A stretch of 64,000 bases of DNA from Apostichopus japonicus (taxonomy: Eukaryota > Echinodermata > Holothuroidea > Aspidochirotida > Stichopodidae), in the NCBI RefSeq assembly GCF_037975245.1, contig NC_092573.1, positions 15,274,001 through 15,338,000 on the forward strand. The letters are read 5' to 3'. The position numbers and the translations under genes were made by a program. The notes beneath the pieces are model-generated. The model ran no database searches, was not told where the DNA came from, and saw only the letters and a program-made list of their open reading frames with translations. This document shows, in pieces, positions 1 through 15,100 of this stretch. Numbering within the stretch: position 1 is the stretch's first letter; every line of letters begins with the position of its first letter.

Positions 1-11
1 TTCTTTTGCAG

Positions 12-125
12 CCTATGGAAGTAGCTAACCTGACTTTCAAGAAAACATCCTTCAAGGTGGACGAATTGAAATTGACAGTGAAAAATGCAAGCCGGTTGAA
101 CACAAACTCAGACCTTAAGCTTAGG
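12..125 (+). CDS. STAP-like exon: PH domain beta strands
   Basis: Preceded by a TTTTGCAG acceptor and followed by GTAAGA. Only one frame is open across it, reading PMEVANLTFKK... to ...DLKLR, and it ends in phase 0. It continues into the PH C-terminal helix of the next exon. The residues fit the strand region of a PH domain. Confidence 0.7.
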
Positions 126-3100
126 GTAAGAGATAAGAATCTTGTCAATGCTGGGTAAGAGATAGAACCTAGACAATGCTGGGTAAGAGAAAGCTGTAAA
201 GATGTATGTATTTGAGATCCAGGACTGCAAGCAGGAACTTGCGAAGAAGCCATCATTGGCTTATCAAAGCCGCAAGCTGACCTAAGTCAGTCTCTAAGAT
301 TCATATTCATATTCATTATTCAGAATTGTCAACAACTCTGTAACTGGATGACATACATTAATCTTGAACTCGGGACCTTATTATTGAAAGGCACCGGCGT
401 CAACCACTGAGCTAACACTCCGCAGATAATTGTCAAGTTTAGAAAGGAGGACTGACAAACGCCTAGACCCTTATCTCTCCATATTTGAGTCCCCTTCCTC
501 TTTTCAACTCCGGGGGTCGTGGGGACATAAGTTATAACCTACTGTCCTTGAAAGAGTTTGTTGGTAATACCTGTTTTTGCACTTCTGTTTCTTTCTACTC
601 GAAATCGACACAATGTCACTTACGTACAACAAGATTAGTCTTAGAGGAGATTGAATTTTTATCAGCTGAGGGAAGGGAGTGTTGAGGGCGGGGGGGGGGG
701 GTAACTAAGTTATGTACACTAAACAGGGAGTTAAGACACACACTGGGCTTAACTTTAGTTAGTGCTGCCAGTGGCTGTGATTGGTGACCTAGCCGGGATT
801 TGTATCATCCACATTTGAAATCACTGCAAAGGCAATAGATTATGACCCATTGTAGGCTCCTAGCCTTCTAGTCTGGTGTTTAGCACAGAATCTGTGATCT
901 ACTGCTATAGACATGCAAGACCCAAAGTGATATTATACTAATAATTTTGGTGTAAGAAGGACTTTAATCAGTTTGCTATTAACCTCATAGAATCATAAAT
1001 ACGGTTTTGTAAACTACAGTATCGCTTCTATGGCATAGTTATGTTGGTTACTTAGTAACCCTAGTCATGTTGTCAATGGAGCTGCCATTTTCCAGCTCCA
1101 ATTATCAAGTACTTTCTCTTGCACATTGTTAAGCATTTTTCTTTGCATATTGAGTATATTTCAGGGATCTCATTTTATCCCAGTTTCCTTCCTCATTTGA
1201 TGTGATGAAAATGTGTGATGGTTTATGCAGCTTAAAATCTATTTATTTTGGTTTATATCCAGTGTTTATGCTGTATTTCAGTTTCCTGTGGTATATTGAA
1301 TGATATAATGTTTAGGTAATACTGTATCCCAGGCCTTTATTTTATTAAAAATGTTTGTATTACCTTTTGCAGCAATACTACCTGTATTCCAGGATCAACA
1401 TGTCATTGGCTGTATAGCGAAAAAAGTACTTGTAGGCTGTGTTTTTCTACCCAACGTTATGTTTCAAGAACTTTTCAAATTCGGTTTTTATATCAGGTTA
1501 TGGTATTTGTGAAACTTAAAAAATGGCTCTGAGGTAAAACTCCACAAATGCCAGAATTGCCAAGTTTTTATGTCAGATTTTGTAGGCTAAGAATTCTAAG
1601 AGCTGCTTCAACTAGTATACTCTTTGTAGTACACTCTTTTTAATGATGAAAAAAGTGCCAACTGGTGTATTTACATCGCTCTCTTACCTGTCTCCAGTCT
1701 CCAAATGTACTCTGTTCATTTACCTTAAAGGGTGTGAAGACTCGCGCAAAAAGAAACCTCTAATGCCGGTAATCTGACCTAGTTTCAAATCAGGTGTAAC
1801 AGAAGTGTTAGACACCACCATCGATCCTAGTAAATACACACACGGCTTGCTACCGTTGGTAATTAGACACTAGTGTACAGTCAGTACATACAGCTGCGGT
1901 CAATACCCACAGCACGGTGTAAAAACAATACAGCGATGGACATCTCAGGTCCAGCTAAAGATAACAAGGTATCACATTTCATTATTGTCTGCATTTTGTA
2001 GCGACCTTAACAAAATGTCACTTGCAAGCAACAGATATTTTAACTTTTTCAGATGGCTGCATGTGGTTTGGGGCGAGTCTTCAATGCCTTTAACTACTTT
2101 CTGGTAACATATGTTTGCACGGTGCTCACTCAGTTCCCATACGCTCTTTCATCCTTTTTGTATTGCAGTTTACAACCACAGAAGAGAGAGACAACTGGTA
2201 CATCAGACTGTTCAGTTTGTGTTATGTAAGTATATTGTACTTCATCCTGGTGTGAAGCATTAAGCTAAAGAATGGGACACCATCTTTGGATTTTATAGGG
2301 TTACGATGGTTTTAAATTAATAATTGGATGTGCAACCGACTGTTTCCCAAGTTTGCAACGTACTGTTCATCCCCATTCATGAATTGTGACCAAAGTTTTG
2401 TGTACCCAATTACCGTTGTGGGACGGTAGATTTGGGATAAAAATATCCAGCAAATGGTGGTGATTGTGTCAGCAGAGTGTTGAAAAGCATTACAGCTCCT
2501 TCCAAAGGGATGGGTGGGGGATTGATCAATGTTGCTTAAAATTTAAGTGTTGAGTAGTGGATCTTATGGGAAAGTGCTCAGGAAGTAGAGCTTGAAGGAT
2601 GGAGCCATGTTGAGTCATTGTTTGAAAACACACCTAATGCTTTCTTACTTTGATCTAGCAATTAATAGATTTTGGAAATGCTCAAAACTACCGGATGATG
2701 TATCAAATGGGAACATTCAGATGATTGCGGTTACTTAAGTGTAACTATAATGACAACATTCTGTTGCACAATAGAAAAATAAATAAAATATGTCACAGTG
2801 GTAATAACACCATCCCCTTATACCCACAGTCACTTAAAGGCCATCCCAGTTCACTTCACAATGGTATTAACACCATCCCCTTATACCCACAGTCACTTAA
2901 AGGCCATCCCAGTTCACTTCACAGTGGTATTAACACCATCCCCTTATACCCACAGTCACTTAAAGGCCATCCCAGTTCACTTCACAATGGTATTAACACC
3001 ATCCCCTTATACCCACAGTCACTTAAAGGCCATCCCAGTTCACTTCACAGTGGTATTAACACCATCCCCTTATACCCACAGTCACTTAAAGGCCATCCCA

Positions 3101-6100
3101 GTTCACTTCACAGTGGTATTAACACCATCCCCTTATACCCACAGACACTTAAAGGTCATTCCAGTTCACTTCACAGTGGTATTAACACCATCCCCAATAT
3201 ACCCACAGTCACCTAAAGGTCATCCCAGTTCACTTCACAGTGGTATTAACACCATCCCCTTATACCCACAGTCACTTAAAGGCCATCCCAGTTCACTTCA
3301 CAGTGGTACTAACACCATCCCCAATATACCCACAGTCACTTAAAGGTCATTCCAGTTCACTTCACAGTGGTACTAACACCATCCCCAATATACCCACAGT
3401 CACTTAAAGGTCATTCCAGTTCACTTCACAGTGGTATTAACACCATCCCCTTATACCCACAGTCACTTAAAGGTCATTCCAGTTAACTTCACAGTGGTAC
3501 TAACACCATACCCTTATACCCACAGACACTTAAAGGTCATTCCAGTTAACTTCACAGTGGTACTAACACCATACCCTTATACCCACAGTCACTTAAAGGC
3601 CATCCCAGTTCACTTCACAGTGGTACTAACACCATCCCCAATATACCCACAGTCACTTAAAGGTCATTCCAGTTCACTTCACAGTGGTACTAACACCATC
3701 CCCAATATACCCACAGTCACTTAAAGGTCATTCCAGTTCACTTCACAGTGGTATTAACACCATCCCCTTATACCCACAGTCACTTAAAGGTCATTCCAGT
3801 TAACTTCACAGTGGTACTAACACCATACCCTTATACCCACAGACACTTAAAGGTCATTCCAGTTAACTTCACAGTGGTACTAACACCATACCCTTATACA
3901 TGCAGACACTTAAAGGCCATTCCAGTTCACTTCACAGTGGTACTAACACCATCCCCTTATACCCACAGTCACTTAAGGTCATCCCAGTTCACTTCACAGT
4001 GGTACTAACACCATCCCCAATATACCCACAGTCACTTAAAGGTCATTCCAGTTCACTTCACAGTGGTACTAACACCATCCCCAATATACCCACAGTCACT
4101 AAAAGGTCATTCCAGTTCACTTTACAGTGGTACTAACACCATACCCTTATACACGCAGACACTTAAAGGCCATTCCAGTTCACTTCACAGTGGTACTAAC
4201 ACCATCCCCTTATACCCACAGTCACTTAAAGGCCATCCCAGTTCACTTCACAGTGGTATTAACACCATCCCCTTATACCCACAGTCACTTAAAGGCCATC
4301 CTAGTTCACTTCACAGTGGTACTAACACCATCCCCAATATACCCACAGTCACTTAAAGGTCATTCCAGTTCACTTCACAGTGGTACTAACACCATCCCCA
4401 ATATACCCACAGTCACTTAAAGGTCATTCCAGTTCACTTCACAGTGGTACTAACACCATCCCCTTATACCCACAGTCACTTAAAGGTCATTCCAGTTAAC
4501 TTCACAGTGGTACTAACACCATACCCTTATACCCACAGACACTTAAAGGTCATTCCAGTTAACTTCGCAGTGGTACTAACACCATCCCCTTATACCCACA
4601 GTCACTTAAAGGTCATTCCAGTTAACTGCACAGTGGTACTAACACCATACCCTTATACCCACAGACACTTAAAGGTCATTCCAGTTAACTTCGCAGTGGT
4701 ACTAACACCATACCCTTATACACGCAGACACTTAAAGGCCATTCCAGTTCACTTCACAGTGGTACTAACACCATCCCCTTATACCCACAGTCACTTAAAG
4801 GCCATCCCAGTTCACTTCACAGTGGTATTAACACCATCCCCTTATACCCACAGTCACTTAAAGGCCATCCTAGTTCACTTCACAGTGGTACTAACACCAT
4901 CCCCAATATACCCACAGTCACTTAAAGGTCATTCCAGTTCACTTCACAGTGGTACTAACACCATCCCCAATATACCCACAGTCACTTAAAGGTCATTCCA
5001 GTTCACTTCACAGTGGTACTAACACCATCCCCTTATACCCACAGTCACTTAAAGGTCATTCCAGTTAACTTCACAGTGGTACTAACACCATACCCTTATA
5101 CATGCAGACACTTAAAGGCCATTCCAGTTCACTTCACAGTGGTACTAACACCATCCCCTTATACCCACAGTCACTTAAGGTCATCCCAGTTCACTTCACA
5201 GTGGTACTAACACCATCCCCAATATACCCACAGTCACTTAAAGGTCATTCCAGTTCACTTCACAGTGGTACTAACACCATCCCCAATATACCCACAGTCA
5301 CTTAAAGGTCATTCCAGTTCACTTTACAGTGGTACTAACACCATACCCTTATACACGCAGACACTTAAAGGCCATTCCAGTTCACTTCACAGTGGTACTA
5401 ACACCATCCCCTTATACCCACAGTCACTTAAAGGCCATCCCAGTTCACTTCACAGTGGTATTAACACCATCCCCTTATACCCACAGTCACTTAAAGGCCA
5501 TCCTAGTTCACTTCACAGTGGTACTAACACCATCCCCAATATACCCACAGTCACTTAAAGGTCATTCCAGTTCACTTCACAGTGGTACTAACACCATCCC
5601 CAATATACCCACAGTCACTTAAAGGTCATTCCAGTTCACTTCACAGTGGTACTAACACCATCCCCTTATACCCACAGTCACTTAAAGGTCATTCCAGTTA
5701 ACTTCACAGTGGTACTAACACCATACCCTTATACCCACAGACACTTAAAGGTCATTCCAGTTAACTTCGCAGTGGTACTAACACCATACCCTTATACATG
5801 CAGACACTTAAAGGCCATTCCAGTTCACTTCACAGTGGTACTAACACCATCCCCTTATACCCACAGTCACTTAAGGTCATCCCAGTTCACTTCACAGTGG
5901 TACTAACACCATCCCCAATATACCCACAGTCACTTAAAGGTCATTCCAGTTCACTTCACAGTGGTACTAACACCATCCCCAATATACCCACAGTCACTTA
6001 AAGGTCATTCCAGTTCACTTTACAGTGGTACTAACACCATCCCCAATATACCCACAGTCACTTAAAGGTCATGCCAGTTCACTTTACAGTGGTACTAACA

Positions 6101-9100
6101 CCATCCCCAATATACCCACAGTCACTTAAAGGTCATGCCAGTTCACTTCACAGTGGTACTAACACCATCCCCAATATACCCACAGTCACTTAAAGGTCAT
6201 CCCAGTTCACTAAACTGAACTTGCAGTATGCACCTCTGCACCAATGATATTATTATCCCCAAATGTATTTTAAGAGGTTTTTTCCTTCCCTTTTTTCAGG
6301 GTGCCCCTCCGACAGACATACCACTTTTACCAGGGCAAATTCAAATAGCCAATGATATCCTTCAGCTGGAAGCAAAGCGGTGTGCACGTAGAATGTCGGC
6401 TCCTGCGGTCAGCTACCCAGATGAGCCCCCCAGCACTCCACCACCTGATCCTCCCCGTCAACGTCGAGCGTCTGATTCTAACCGCCATTCACATCCATCA
6501 GAGAAAGACCAGGTGAGTACAGTGTCGTGAGTGTGTAACACTCTTAGAATTCTCCACCCCAGATCGCAGAAAAGAGCACATCTTCGCAAAGAATTAAACG
6601 GAATTTCGCACTATTCAACTCGCGTGAAAAATAGTACATCCGAATGCAGGAATCTCGGTTTGCCGAAGCAGAAAATGAAATGTAAACCGGTGAAATGAAA
6701 GATTAGAATTTTCGAAGCCGTTGTGAGAAAAGGATGGCAACAAGGGAGACAGATGTACTGTAGGAGTTAGGTACATTATCCACAACTTTGAACAGAAGAT
6801 CTAATTAAATTAGATAAAAAAAAAGGGCCCATATCTTGAAAATGTAGGCAGATATCCACTTGTGGCGGCAGTACAGGGTTTTTGATAATGTAATATTCAT
6901 TGGTTCTTTCCGTCTGTGGCATTTCTAAGTTCATCAGAACTAAACTGCCAAACGTCTGAGAATGTTCCTCTATGCAAATTTTTGAAGAACAAAAATCCTC
7001 CAGTATGGTTTATATTATTTTATATGCCCACTGCCAAAATGTAAACTGTTAACACTTCTGTTGTTAATTGACTTCAAACTTAGTTTGAAACTTTCACCTT
7101 CATTTCAAGGTTGTTTTATCAAAAAAGTACGAAATTTCAAGATGTTTGCAAGAGCCTTTTATCAATCTTAAGTGTGCAAGATGATTTGTCGCAACTGTGA
7201 ATTTTGTTTGAAATTGAAATAATGGAATGTCAGTGGCACTTACAATAAAACTAGAAAACTTGTTTTAGCTTACAACGAGCACTGAAAATCAAATTATTCC
7301 ATGTGGCTAAATGGCACCCTATCTTACTAGGAGGGAGGGGGCGGCCTACTTACGGCCATTCTGCCCCAACTTAGCCAAAACCCTCACCCAATCCTTCTGC
7401 TCACACACTTATTGCAAGGAACTTAAAATTTTCTTTAGCGGGAGTGTATCAGATTTGGATGAAATGTAAACTAATATGTCCATTGAAGAAAGTTTATAAT
7501 TGTACTACACAAGTAATGAACCTCTGTTCAATATACAATCTTTTACTACGCTACTTTGTCTTTTCCTTGCTAATGCTAATAGACTGCCCCGGTTAACTAG
7601 GTCATGGGATGGGCTACTATACTTGCCCATTGCATTCGTTTACATAAGTAGGTCATGCAGGAGACTGTCCTGATTGTCTTCATTGCCTTGCGACCAGTCC
7701 GTTCAAAATTCATATTTCTTTGAAAATTGTACAGGAGTTCAACTATCACAGTCCTGTTAGCAACAAGCTTAGAAGATGTTCTAACAGCAAATATCAAGAA
7801 TTTGACTTCATCATATATCAGTAAAAACTGTGTCTGTCAGATGAATTATAACAACACTCACTTCACATGTGTGAACTTTGAAGACAGAGGTATCGACTGG
7901 AATATTCCCAGGCCCCTACTTGACCCATCCCCCACCCCCACCTCCTTCAATGTATGTGTCCTTTATCTGTCAGTACATTGTAGTGATTTTTTTCCCCCCT
8001 ACAGTTCAACCTAACTCCACCTGGTCATACCCCTTCTGCATCATTTCCACCCAAGTGGTTCTTTGGTAAGATACCGCGGCATCACGCCGAGCAGATTTTG
8101 AAAGACAACCAGCGGTTCGGCGACCTTCTTGTCAGAGCATCAGAGAGTACTCGAGGGCCCGGCGAGTTTTCTCTCTCGGTTCGCCAGTCGTCGAGAGACG
8201 GACACGCCGTTATCCGGCATTACAAGTTGATCCGGATGCTGACTTCGTCTGGGCTCAACGGGTACAAATTGGACATCGATGAACACGTAAGTGGCCAGTT
8301 TGATCTTTCGGCGGTGGTTCATAGCCGGAAGAACTACAATCGAGTTTGATATTCTTTGTTGTCTTTCATCCAGAACCAAGTATAGCTTTACTAGAACCTG
8401 GCTCACTTACCTGTCTACACATAACTTGTCCACTCTCCTTTTACCGAGAGACCACATCTCTGTCACTTCTCTAGCAAATGGTAGATTGAGAAGTATTAAA
8501 CCAGAAGTAGTCATTTTTTAACAAAAGATAAATAGAACACTAATTACTCTCATGTCTCATATTACTGTACTGTACAACATGATGGAGGTTTCAAATCTTT
8601 TAGAGCCATTTAAAATTAATCAAGAAGCATTTAAAATGGCTTGCCAATTAAGTTGAAATTTAAGCATGAAATGCATTTATGACTAGGAATGGATGTATTT
8701 CTCATTTATTCATTTGTGGAATTGCAACTCACCCTCAACTGTTTCTCTCCAAAGAATATGATTAAAGTTGTAGAAAGACTTAATTGTTTGGGCCGAGAGG
8801 GAAAATGGGATAAAAGATTTACCCAGAAATGTACAGTATGCAGTCTCCGGCGTGAACACAGTGAGCAGCTATTGTTAACCTCTTGTCAGAAAAAATCAGA
8901 AAAGTTTGGGAGTAGGGTATGCTACATCATACAGTAGAAGAAGAATATTGTAAGAAAGCTGGATGTGACAACCTCACCACTGTTTCAGTCCCATTCTGAT
9001 TGCTGTGAACTATGCTTTTGTGTGTAATATATATATATATAATTGATACCATAATACAGCATTGGGGGTTCATGTTGTGTTACATTGTCAATTGGTCTCC

Positions 9101-12100
9101 TTGTTGTGTTACATAATGCCTATGTAAATTTAAAGTGTAAGATGCCTCATCGTTCATACTAATATCACAGTACAGTAGGTGTTGTTGATAATTCAGGACG
9201 TAAGGGGCTCAAAGTGGTGAAATCTGTGGAATTCAGAATATAACCTATATCATACATGGTGATGTTTACGACTAAGCTAGTGTAAACAAGTTTGAGTTGA
9301 TTGAAACTTACAGGTAGCTGAATCAATCTTTTCCAGACACTGAACAAATATTTAATATTACGTCACATTTATTCTAGTGAATATTTGTTGAGGATCTAAG
9401 TGAATTCTCCCTCTGGATGTTACAATGAAGACTTTATACCTTCATAATTATACATCTTGAGTTTTCAAAAAAGGCTTAGACTGTTAGACTTTGTGTGGAT
9501 CTGTGCAGTTCATTTGTCCACAGGAAGATTTCTTACACAAGTTTTTGTTGCCTCTGAAGGGATAGATAATTAATAAGTTTGCAACTTAGATGCTGTATAC
9601 TGTATTGTGTATTACTGTATGTCCTGGCTACAAAGTCTTATTGTAAACTCTCAGTGGCAATTCAGAGGGAAAGGGGTTCTTCCTACTTATAGGTGAAGCT
9701 CTCTCTTTTGAAAATAGTAGAAACAAGGTTGTTTTGTAATTATTTTTCTTCCTTTACTTTCTACTTTGCATTTCTAATCTTCTTTTGTATTTATGCTTAT
9801 AATGTAATTACTGCATGTCTGTATTAATTAGGGTAATATGATTTGAAAAGAAAAAACAAATAAGCAAGTTTAACAAGAAAACTTGTGGAATATAAATCCC
9901 TGGAGATCAAGGAAAACATGCCAAAGAAGGAAAAGAAAAGAAGGTTGTAGGAGATTAATTTTGTTGAGAGTAAGGAATAAGTATCTCAAGAGAGTGAAGC
10001 TCATTCTCCAGCACTGAAACTGGTCAGTATTAACTGCTTCAGTTTGTGTATAATGCAACAACACAGTTTGATGATGTGTTTGGTACCGCTTTAAATAATC
10101 GAGATCAGCATGTGTTGAAAAATGAATGAATGAACGAATTACGTAATGAACCAATCAAGCAATCAATCAATCCATCCCATCATTCATTCATTGAATTTGA
10201 TGATTACTGCATTTGTGAATCTTTGTCCAATTTTAAGATCCAAACAAAAAATGTCTTTTGGTGACCTTGGAAGTCACAATCCTCCCTTTCATGTTTTTCC
10301 TTATGCAGCATGAGGTTAAGAACAGTGTCTACGAACTTCTCTTATTCTTCATCGAAAAGAGCGGTGGGAGCCTGAAACTTTTCGAGACGCAGGATTCCAG
10401 TCTATTGAAAATGCCAGACAACCTGTATGAAAATCGTTTCTCTGAGAGTAAGTATGACCCACTTGGCATACCCCTTCAATTTGATCAGGGTCGTTATTCT
10501 TTTAAGTATATATTACCACAAAAAAAATGCTACTTAATTTAAAAAAGCCAAACATTTCAAGAGAGTTTCCAGTCTCTTACAGAAACTCAGCAAAATGATT
10601 TTTCAAATTAAAAAAAATATATATATATTTATGTTTTTTTTGCACTTTTTTGACAGTTTTTTCTACAGATCCAGAGAATGGGGAACACCCAAGATCTCCA
10701 TCACATGGATCAAAGCTACCAATGCATGGCAAAGGATCTTTTATTAGAAACCAAAGAGCCCCCTGGACTCCGGAGGAAAGCGAATATCTAGCTCCTGATG
10801 TCAAACCAGGTAAGAAAATATTACTGTAATATCTCACCATTAAATAATCTTTGCAGGATAGAAATTAAGAGAAAAATATTGTTTCAATATTGGTGGCCTA
10901 TTTTTTTTTTTTTATGTATTGCTATAAACGTTATTTATTATAACTTAATAGTGATTGTTGGTGTACGGGTGGCTATTAGTGGGATGGGTGGCATCATTGT
11001 TGGTGTGGTAGTTAGTGTGTTAATTGTTGAGACTGTTGGTGCAATCATTTGGTGTCCCTGTTTGTTGGCTGATAACAATGGTTTGTGTTCTTGCTGGTGT
11101 GGGTGTTAGTGTCACTCCTGAGGTGACTGATAGTGTTAAAATCAGTGTCATTGTTGTTGTAATTATTGATGTGATTGTTGGTGTGGTTAGTGGGATTATT
11201 GGTGTGCTGGATGGTGGCATTATAAATGTGACTGTTGGTGTGGTTAGTGGGAATATTGGTGTGCTGGATGGTAGCATTATAAATGTGACTGTTGGTGTGG
11301 TTAGTGGGATTATTGGTGTGCTGGATGGTAGCATTATTGATTTGGTTGTTGGTGTGGTTAGTGGGATTATTGGTGTGCTGGATGGTAGCATTTTTGATGT
11401 GATTGTTGGTGTGGTTAGTGGGGTTATTGGTGTGCTGGATGGTAGCATTATTTATTTGGTTGTTGGTGTGGTTAGTGGGATTAATGGTGTGCTGGATGGT
11501 AGCATTATTGATTGGTTGTTGGTGTGGTTAGTGGGATTATTGGTGTGCTGGATGTCAGCATTATTGATGTGATTGTTGGTGTGGTTAGTGGGGTTATTGG
11601 TGTGCTGGATGGTAGCATTATTGATTTGGTTGTTGGTGTGGTTAGTGGGATTAATGGTGTGAAGGATGGTAGCATTATTGATGTGATTGCTGGTGTGGTT
11701 AGTGGGATTATTGGTGTGCTGGATGGTAGCCTTATTGATTTGGTTGTTGGTGTGGTTAGTGGGATTACTGGTGTGAAGGATGGTAGCATTATTGATGTGA
11801 TTGCTGGTGTGGTTAGTGGGATTATTGGTGTGCTGGATGGTAGCATTATTGATTTGATTGTTGGTGTGGTTAGTGGGATTACTGTTGTGTAGGATGGAGC
11901 ATTATTTGTGTGATTGTTGAACAATTAATTCATCAGGATATTTTCTTCAATGATTGATATTTCTTTGTAAACATTGGCAATATATCCTTGTGGTACTTAT
12001 TTAGAAGTTCTCTCTCACCTAAGGTGCTGATATTCCAAGTCAGTGTTTGCTGTTGGTTAACTGTTTTTCCATTTACAACAGAATTGGTTTGTGTTTACAT

Positions 12101-15100
12101 CTATAGAAATCTTAAACTGCAGTATTGCTACCCATTTCAAGCACTTAAACTTCTCACCCCTTTAGTGTTAAGTTTTCATTCTCGCTGTATACTGAATTTC
12201 TGTGGTGCCTGTATGTGAGATATTGACATATCTGAGAATAGGCTGAGGTATCTTTGTTTGCATGGGTGTGAAATAACTGTTCCGTGTCACTGAACCCACA
12301 GCTTAGGATAGCCTTGCGACCCGATGTTGGAATGCCAGTGGTAGATAATATCATGTTGGAATGCCTTTTCTTTACCTCACCATATTATTTGGCAGAAAAT
12401 AAAGTGTGTGCTCGTCGCTTTGCAAAGTTCTTCCTTGCTACAGGCTATGAAGAAACATCATTCCTAATGAGAGGCAATGTCAATGTAGTTTTTAAAGTGA
12501 GACATTGAAAATTTTCAGTGTTTCTGTTGTTATAGGTGGTAAACATACTGTATGGTACCAGACAGTATCATGAGAATTCAGTTTCAGTGGGTCACAGAAT
12601 ATGTACAGTACAAAACAATATTGGAGTAGAGTTTTGAGGGGAGCATGAGGTATATATCAATCCATAACATTTATTATTTGATGAATTTTGATGTCAACCT
12701 TTAATCACATGCAATCGCTATGCAGATCTAACAGCCCTGGTATATTGAAGGAGATTTGTGCAGGGGTTGACTGGACCAACAGATATGTTTGTGTTGTTCT
12801 TAAAACTTAGCATTGCATGTAATGTTTTCATAACATTTTGTTTAAGATTGGTTACTTAGCTGAATAGACTTGCACAGGATTGGCTGTTGTTTGGACTAAT
12901 GGACAGTTGTGGAATATCCCTGAAATAACCTGTGGGTGTTGACACTGTTGAATTGTACAGGCTTGTACAAGATCAGGTGATGTTTGGACTAAAGGACAGT
13001 TGTGAAATATCCCTTAAATAACCTGTGGTTGTTTACACTGTTGAATTGTATAGACTTTGTACAGGATTGGGTGTTGTTTGGACTAATGGACAGTTGTGGA
13101 ATATCCCTTAAGGGCATGACTGAATGAAGTTTGAGAGCTAAAGCCATGACATTTGATCAAGACTACATACTATATAATGGACAATGTTGTTTACATCTGT
13201 ACGTAGACAACATTCAAGAGACAGTGATGTTGAGTCTGGAGAGAACCCTGTTCACCAGTTAATACAACCAGTCATCAGGGATCATGAAATCTACACTAGA
13301 GTTGTTGAATACTCTCTGATCTGGAAATAGTTGATTTAGTAATCAATCTGTTGCTTTGAGTAATAGTATTTCCTCTTTCTTTTTCAAAGTATTATGTTAA
13401 TTGTTGATAGAGTTCATTTTTGTATGCACACATGTCATAGAGCATTCAACAGCAATGTGAGCCGGGTTATAGTTTAAAAGATGAAGGTCCGATCCCACAA
13501 GTTTTGATAATCCGTCGATCTGCTGTTTATCGACAGGAGATACCATTCATCTTACCTGAATAAACCTCTTTTTGTTTAAACAGCCATAGATTCCACTATT
13601 GATATGTACTTTAGAGCTTTAATCAGATCAGGCAACATGAAAGGGAACTTTACATAGGTTTTTAAATCATCTCAACGGTTAATCAAAAGGTTAATCAAAT
13701 GGAAATACTGGAAAAACCGACACAGAACCTTTTAGCCTTCGATGCTTCATTCAGCTGTTTTTGCTTATGAGTAACATTATTATAAAACATTTAATTGGGT
13801 GACACACACAAGACTGAGACGCTGCCAGTAGCCAATCGGCGATGCCGATTCTAATACCTCTGGGATATATGAGAAGAAAATTCACACCTATGAAATATCG
13901 TCAGGTTAATGGGCCACTGTTCTGCCATAATTGCAAGACTAGCAGATAAAGGTGTTTTGAAGTAAATGAGCAGTTTGCCAACAGGTTTTCCTCTCTTAAA
14001 ATTGAGGAACTGTGAGGTGGACAAACAGCAGTGTTGCCAGTTTGCTGTTCAATAAAAAATTCTTTGGCCAGAGAAAAACGAAGTGGTTTCACCAAACAGC
14101 ATTCTAGCATTCTTAGCATGTATTTTTTATTCTTGAATGGCCACAAGTTTAAGTAAAACAACAGCTACAATATTTTAAATTCCCCCCAAAACTAAGAAGA
14201 TTGATTTCAACCATATCATGGTGGTCAGTAGGGCTTATGATTGCATACAGGTGTCACTCCCCAATGTTCACCTAAGAGAACCAAATTGCAAACGAATTGC
14301 CAACCAATACCATTCCTAACCATGGACACGGTTAATCGCCATGAAATAAGAGCACACCTATATTGAACATTACCTGATTTGGCTGTCAGTTTGCCCGATT
14401 GCATAACAGAGAACTGGCAACCCTGATTTCAAGGTAGTGGTATTGTCCTGTTGACTTAACTTGCAGGCATCCTCATATAGGTACTAGGTAACTTTGGATA
14501 AAGCTATGAAGGAAACTGGATGGGTTTTTCTTTTTTCCAGTTGCGATTGTAATAGGCCAGTGCTCGTTTCATATAATTGTGTATTAATCAACTTTACTTT
14601 AATAGACCGACATGATGATGCAGGTTATGTAGGACCAAGCCATGGTTATGAAAATACTACCAAACTTAAAGCTTTAGCCGAAGAAGGTAAGAATTAAATC
14701 CACAGCTTCTTCCTGAATAATAGCATCCATCCTGGCTATCCTGTTTTTAACCAATTCTTCACTTTCCAATATACGGACATCTGCTGCATGGTCGCATGTC
14801 AGCTATCTGGTAGTAGTAAACTTCTTCAGTCGATAGAGCCCAGTATTTTGCTGGTTGTATGGTCGGCTGATTTAATTAGTTGGCATGTCTTTTCTTTTTC
14901 CTGTGATGTTTCAGTCTCGTTATTTCAGTCTTCCTTAACTTGGTCTAAATTAAGTTTCAATACAGAGTAGATGATTTCATTTAATACTTTCCTGTTTGGG
15001 CTCTTGAAGTGAGTCACTAAGAAAAAAAAATGCATTTTGGAAAGTTACTACTGAAATGTCTGCAGTAGTATAATATTTCCATATGGAATCACTAATACCT

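Noticed and set aside
355-424. Functional tRNA gene on the minus strand
   Set aside because: A- and B-box-like motifs are present, but the acceptor stem does not pair and the anticodon arm is irregular; a SINE head is more likely.
2725-6001. Open frames of up to 181 codons in the 63-bp array
   Set aside because: They exist because the unit is 63 bp and stop-free; they break wherever a 64-bp unit occurs, overlap in several frames and have no start context or splice logic.
11020-11924. Long open frames on both strands in the 57-bp array
   Set aside because: A by-product of a stop-free unit divisible by three; both strands are equally open and the region is intronic.
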